Below are positions 60,027-64,000 of a stretch of DNA of 64,000 bases, piece after piece. Location: contig BJKQ01000015.1 of assembly GCA_006538405.1 (NCBI GenBank), positions 620,001 through 684,000 of the forward strand, in the 5' to 3' direction. The notes under the pieces were generated by a model. That model saw only the letters and a program-made list of their open reading frames with translations, was not told the origin of the DNA and ran no database searches. Each line of letters begins with the position of its first letter. Positions within the stretch are counted from its first letter, which is position 1. A program made the position numbers and the translations under genes. This DNA is from Hansfordia pulvinata (Eukaryota > Ascomycota > Sordariomycetes > Xylariales).

Positions 60027-61820
60027 TCACATGCTCGTGGGATGCTCGGTCGGAGGGCCGTCGTAGTTCTTGCGGCCCCAAGCGACGTACCACACAATCG
60101 AGATGACGGCAAAGGCGACGAACACGACCGAGGCGTAGTTCATCAGCGTCGGGTCGGTCACGGGGACGGAGGACGGCATGCAGAAGAGGGGGATGGCCAG
60201 CACGCACCAGCCTGGAGACGGAGAAGAAAGAAAAAAAAAGTCGAGTTAGCAGCTTTGGGACAAGTCGGGCCGGACAGGGGGAAAAAAGCCCATGGAGACC
60301 AGGAAGGAGGGGGGAGAAGGACTTACAGACGGCGACAATGTTGCAGAACCAGCCCAGGGCGCCGCCGAGCTGGAAGTAGCCCGTCTTGACGACCTTGCGG
60401 CCGCCCAGCATGCTCACGACGATGGGGGCGGCGTAGGAGGCGGTCAGGCAGATGACGCCGACGCCGGAGAAGGCGTTGAAGGCGGCGGAGGAGCCGAAGT
60501 AGATGAGGCCGAGGATGATCTCGACGACCATGCACAGCATCATGGCGTTGACGGGGACCTGCAGGCGGGGGTTGACCTTGCTCCACCAGCGGGCGCCGGG
60601 GATGGCGCCGTCGCGGGAGAAGGCCCAGGCGGCGCGGGAGGAGGCGGTGGTGCAGCCGATGCCGCAGCCGATGCCGAGGACGATGAGGGGGATGAGCAGG
60701 GCGAAGGTGCCGCCCTCGTGGCCGATGGCGCTCTTGACAATGGTGGGCACGGGCTGGGCCAGGGCGGTCAGGGAGGCGACGTCGGGCAGGACGAAGACGA
60801 GGGGGATCATGGTCATGAGGCCGGCGACGGTGTTGATGACAATGGTCAGGACCATGGCGCGGGGCACCTGGGTGGCGGGCTCGCGGACCTCCTCGCACAT
60901 GGAGATGATCATGCCGGTGGACGAGGTGCCGTAGGCCGCGTGCAGCAGGCCGACCATGAAGCTCCAGCCGGGGGTCCAGCCGCCCTGGGGCTCAAAGTCG
61001 GAGAAGACCCAGGCGGCGTCGCGGCGGCCCTCCTTGGCGATGGCGAGGACGCACACCATGAGGGCGAGGACGCCGGCAAAGGTCCAGAAGATGGCAAACG
61101 TCTGGGGCAAGTGTTAGCTCAGAAGAAGGAGAAGGAAGAAGGGAAGAGGGGGAGGAGATGAAGAAAGAAACAGCAAAACTCCACGCACATCGATCCACGG
61201 CAGCCAGTCGTTCAGAAAGGCACAGACGAGGTTGCACAGCAAGGTGACGCCGAGGAAGATGAGAAAGACCTGGTAGGCGTCGCCGGTCAGGACGGGGGCG
61301 TCGTCGGTGCCAAAGACGTTGACGCAGGCGACGAGGAAGGTGGCCGAGGCGAAGTTGACGGACAGGGTGATGGTGACGTTGCCGACGACGTAGAGCCAGC
61401 CGCAGATGTAGGCGGCGACGCGGCGGTAGGACTCGGGGACAGCATGAAGGCGTGGTGGTAGACGCCGCCGGCGGTGGGGTAGACGCTGGTGATCTCGCCG
61501 AGGGAGGCGGCGGTGCAGACGGTGATGGCGGAGATGGCGACCCAGCCCCAGATGATGACGGCGGGCCCGCCGCCGATCAGCGGGTAGGACAGGGTGGTGG
61601 ACAGGCCGTAGGGGATCGAGGCCAGCACAAAGGACATGAAGGCGACCTGCAGCGTCGAGCGGTTGCGGTTCAGCTGCGGCTCGTAGCCCATGGACGACAG
61701 CAGCTGGTCGGCCGTCTCGTGCTGCATGCCGACCTCGCTGGAGCGGCGCGACAGGACGGCCGGGCCGTCCGACGCCGAGGGGTGGACGGCGTCCTTTTTG
61801 ATGCCATCGTGGGCGCCCAT
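60027..61820 (-). CDS. GABA/choline-type amino-acid permease (APC family)
   Basis: A proton-coupled APC transporter of the fungal GABA/choline/amine permease group. The model is complement(60027..60211, 60327..61101, 61189..61820), about 530 aa, the usual length, with two GT-AG introns. Family signs are the LGYEPQLNRNRST-like start (here MGYEPQLNRNRSTLQVAF), the span IPYGLSTTLSYPLIGGGPAV, and SVYPTAGGVYHHAFML. The GMIISMCEEVREPATQVPRA consensus lies between spans, with the charged loop expected there. Exon 1 changes frame at the GGGG run 61435-61438 (CCCC on the sense strand). One added base restores SPESYRRVAAYICGWLYVVG. Substrate is uncertain: GABA, choline or other amines. Confidence 0.9.
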
Positions 61821-61853
61821 TCTACCGGGGTTAGGAGGAGTTGGGGGGTTTGG

Positions 61854-61884
61854 TGGTGGTGGTGGTGGTGGTGGTGGTGGTGGG
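61854..61884. repeat. (GGT)n trinucleotide repeat
   Basis: About ten GGT units in the presumed 5' UTR of the APC permease gene (ACC on its sense strand). Confidence 0.85.
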
Positions 61885-62272
61885 GGACAAGACTGAAGAC
61901 TGTGGTGGTGGTCGTCGTGTTCTATCACGAGTACATCAGAACAGACGGGTTTCCGGAATGGGCAGGGCGGCACGCGACAGGGCGCATGGCAGGGCTGTCT
62001 CGGTCGAGGTGCTGTCGAGGCGTCTTGCTAGTTGTTGGTGTCCGTGGAGGTCGGGATGAGGATTGATCGTTGAAGCGCGGCGCCCTCTATTCCTGTGTTG
62101 AAGCAGCGGTCCTGGTCATGGCGGGATGGGTTGCTGAGTGTAGATAGGGATCAAATCGAAGGGGGGGGAGGCGAAAGCAGGCAAGGCGGGCGGCGGCGAT
62201 GGCCTCTTAAGTATGGCCAAGACAACGAGCAGCATCATGAGGTAAGCAAGCATCTGGGTTAGGTACTTGATA

Positions 62273-62338
62273 GGCATGGCAAGGCATGGCATGGCATGGC
62301 ATGGCATGGCATGGCAAGGCAAGGCAAGGCAAGGCGAG
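62273..62338. repeat. (GGCAT)n / (GGCAA)n pentamer repeat
   Basis: About thirteen tandem pentamers, mainly GGCAT and then GGCAA, with one GGCGA. Confidence 0.9.
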
Positions 62339-63810
62339 GTAGAGCCGATCAACAAGATCACCACCACCGCCATCTGCACCCAAGGTCTGGGCGGGCGTGG
62401 TTCCGTTACGTTACAGATGGATGGCCGTCGCATTCTTCTCGGCGTAATGGCGGATCCCGGCAGCACGCGCATTTCAGCAGCACCAGCACGAGCACCAACA
62501 GCCGACAGCCGCCTCTGATGGAAATCGCGTACTATGGGCGTCTGTGTTCAAGGTTGCCTGTCTCGGCGAAACTAAAAAGACTGCGGGGGCGCTTCTACTC
62601 GATGTAGGTCTAGGTAGCTGTGGATAGGTGCCTGGTACGGAGTGCATCCATGGCTGTCTATCCCCAGCCGTACCAGTACCTCCATCCATATCGACGCGAT
62701 GCTGCGAGGTGGGTGATGCCCACGGATGTGCTGCGCTGAACGGTGCTTTGCTTGTACGGTACAGGCACGTTGTACTGTGAGATGGGGGGGGTAACGGAGG
62801 CCACGAGCGAAGGTGGAGGGGGGTTTCTAGCGCGCACTATGGGCGATCTGGGGCAGTCCATCCGAGATTCCCACTAGCCCGAGAACCAGCCTGTTTCTAC
62901 CTCACTCATGTGGATGTATTCCGTTGGTACGCGCATGTGCCGTGTACTTTGTACCTCCGGCCTCCAGGTGTGTGTTCCGGAACGGAGACTCGGCCGGGAC
63001 ACCCCACGCCCACGTACAGTCTGTATGGGGAGCAAGAAGCAGATACAGGAAGATAGATAGGCGTAGACCCCTTCAGACAGACAGATGGACGGAGATAGTC
63101 AGCGCACCTATCACTTGCTCCAACTCGCAAGGAACAAAGACAAGGAAGGACAAGAACAAGAAGCACGAGCAGAAGCGTGACCAGCTCGAGCTGCGTGTGG
63201 CCACTCCCAGGTGCCCACAGTGTCCCAGTAAGAGTACCTACATTGAGTATGTACTCCCCCGGGCGGGCATTCGAATACGTACGAGTACTCCGTACACGTC
63301 TTGCAGACGAGTCTCCGTAATAGACCACGTCCAACAACGGGGACGATGATCTTCGCCCGCCCTACGAGATAACGGAGAAGCGGCGCGCGGGCGCTAGCCT
63401 GCAACAAGACCTTGGGGCCGGAGGAATCGCCAGGGGAGGCCAATGCAAGTCCATGGGCGAGAGGTGGTAATGACCTTATCTCGCAGGCTGGAAAGCCCTT
63501 GACAGGAACCCGGCAGCTCTATTCGTACTCGGAGACGGGCGGGCGGAAGAGGGGGCATACTCCAGTCGTACAAGTATGTACGCGCAGGACGGGCTCGGCT
63601 GCAGAGTCCGTCTGACAGCCCCAGGCGGACGGGTTGCAACGGCACGGCGCTGCGTTGCGTTGCATTGTCTCTTTTCCCCAAGCAGATCCACGCCGTCTCT
63701 CTCGGTCACTGCTTTGGTTCTGGCTGGCGTCGGGCGCCTTGGCGGTCATCCAGTCCTGTCCCGTTCTGCGAGTGTCCCGTCCAGCTCATCAGTCCTCTCC
63801 CTGTTGCTGT

Positions 63811-63840
63811 CATGGCATGGCATGGCATGGCATGGCATAG
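63811..63840. repeat. (GGCAT)n pentamer repeat
   Basis: Six tandem GGCAT-type pentamers in the same orientation as the tract at 62273, decaying into GTATA and ACAACAT variants. Confidence 0.85.
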
Positions 63841-64000
63841 TATAGCACAACATGGCATGGTATGCAATGGCGTGGCGCGGCGTGGCCCGTTGCCGTTGCC
63901 CGTCGCCCGTGGCCGCGACTCGCGGGCTCCAGCCACAAGACACGCACGAGCAGCTGGCCAGGGGATCGTGGTCATCTCCTCTCTCTCTCTCTTTCTCTCT

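Larger units (their letters stand above)
61821..64000. other. Promoter side of the APC permease and window end
   Basis: 2.2 kb without a gene I can support. It holds a (GGT)n stretch just upstream of the permease ATG, two GGCAT pentamer repeats, one TACGAGTA octamer (63280) and a CT tract at the very end. Confidence 0.5.

Overview
The window looks like a GC-rich nuclear contig from a filamentous ascomycete (Pezizomycotina, most likely Sordariomycetes). The evidence is short GT-AG introns of about 50-170 bp with CTRAC-type branch sites, strongly G/C-ending codons, and a cell-wall alpha-1,3-glucan synthase. The other genes are also fungal in type: cyanase, a Bor1-like anion transporter, a MUP1-like permease and CAND1. 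I see no bacterial, organellar or viral gene, no CRISPR array and no convincing tRNA. All gene models were built by hand from reading frames, splice signals and family knowledge; no database was searched.

Layout. 53-1885 (-) NAD kinase; 3230-3926 (+) cyanase, with a shared upstream region. 4291-5087 (-) a secreted Cys-containing protein. 5.1-10.7 kb has no gene I can support and many microsatellites. 10745-11494 (-) an unrecognised 249-aa protein. 14170-18327 (+) CAND1/TIP120. 19858-21008 (+) a mitochondrial-type single-pass protein. 22179-24194 (+) a Bor1-like SLC4-family transporter. 25663-30506 (+) a giant disordered protein, followed by an unusual array of diverged tandem repeats with intron-like inserts (31.15-32.4 kb). 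33612-35204 (-) SRP54. 39825-47980 (+) an eight-exon alpha-1,3-glucan synthase. 52769-54403 (+) a MUP1-like methionine/amino-acid permease. 57325-59343 (+) a conserved fungal membrane protein. 60027-61820 (-) a GABA/choline-type APC permease. The genes do not form an evident metabolic cluster; most are housekeeping or nutrient-uptake functions separated by long intergenic DNA.

Two window-wide observations matter. First, at least ten places in six otherwise sound genes need exactly one extra base to restore the frame, nearly all in or beside G or C homopolymers and always in the same direction. This is the signature of homopolymer under-calling in the assembly rather than of pseudogenes, and it should be corrected before automated annotation is trusted. 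Second, the octamer TACGAGTA (or TACTCGTA) occurs about 23 times by eye, always outside the coding regions, against roughly 2 expected by chance. In places it is arranged as an inverted pair.

The best candidate for something undescribed is the 25.6-32.6 kb locus: a roughly 1,600-aa disordered protein next to tandem units. Each unit carries a conserved double-hairpin block, and each has an intron-like insert at the equivalent position.
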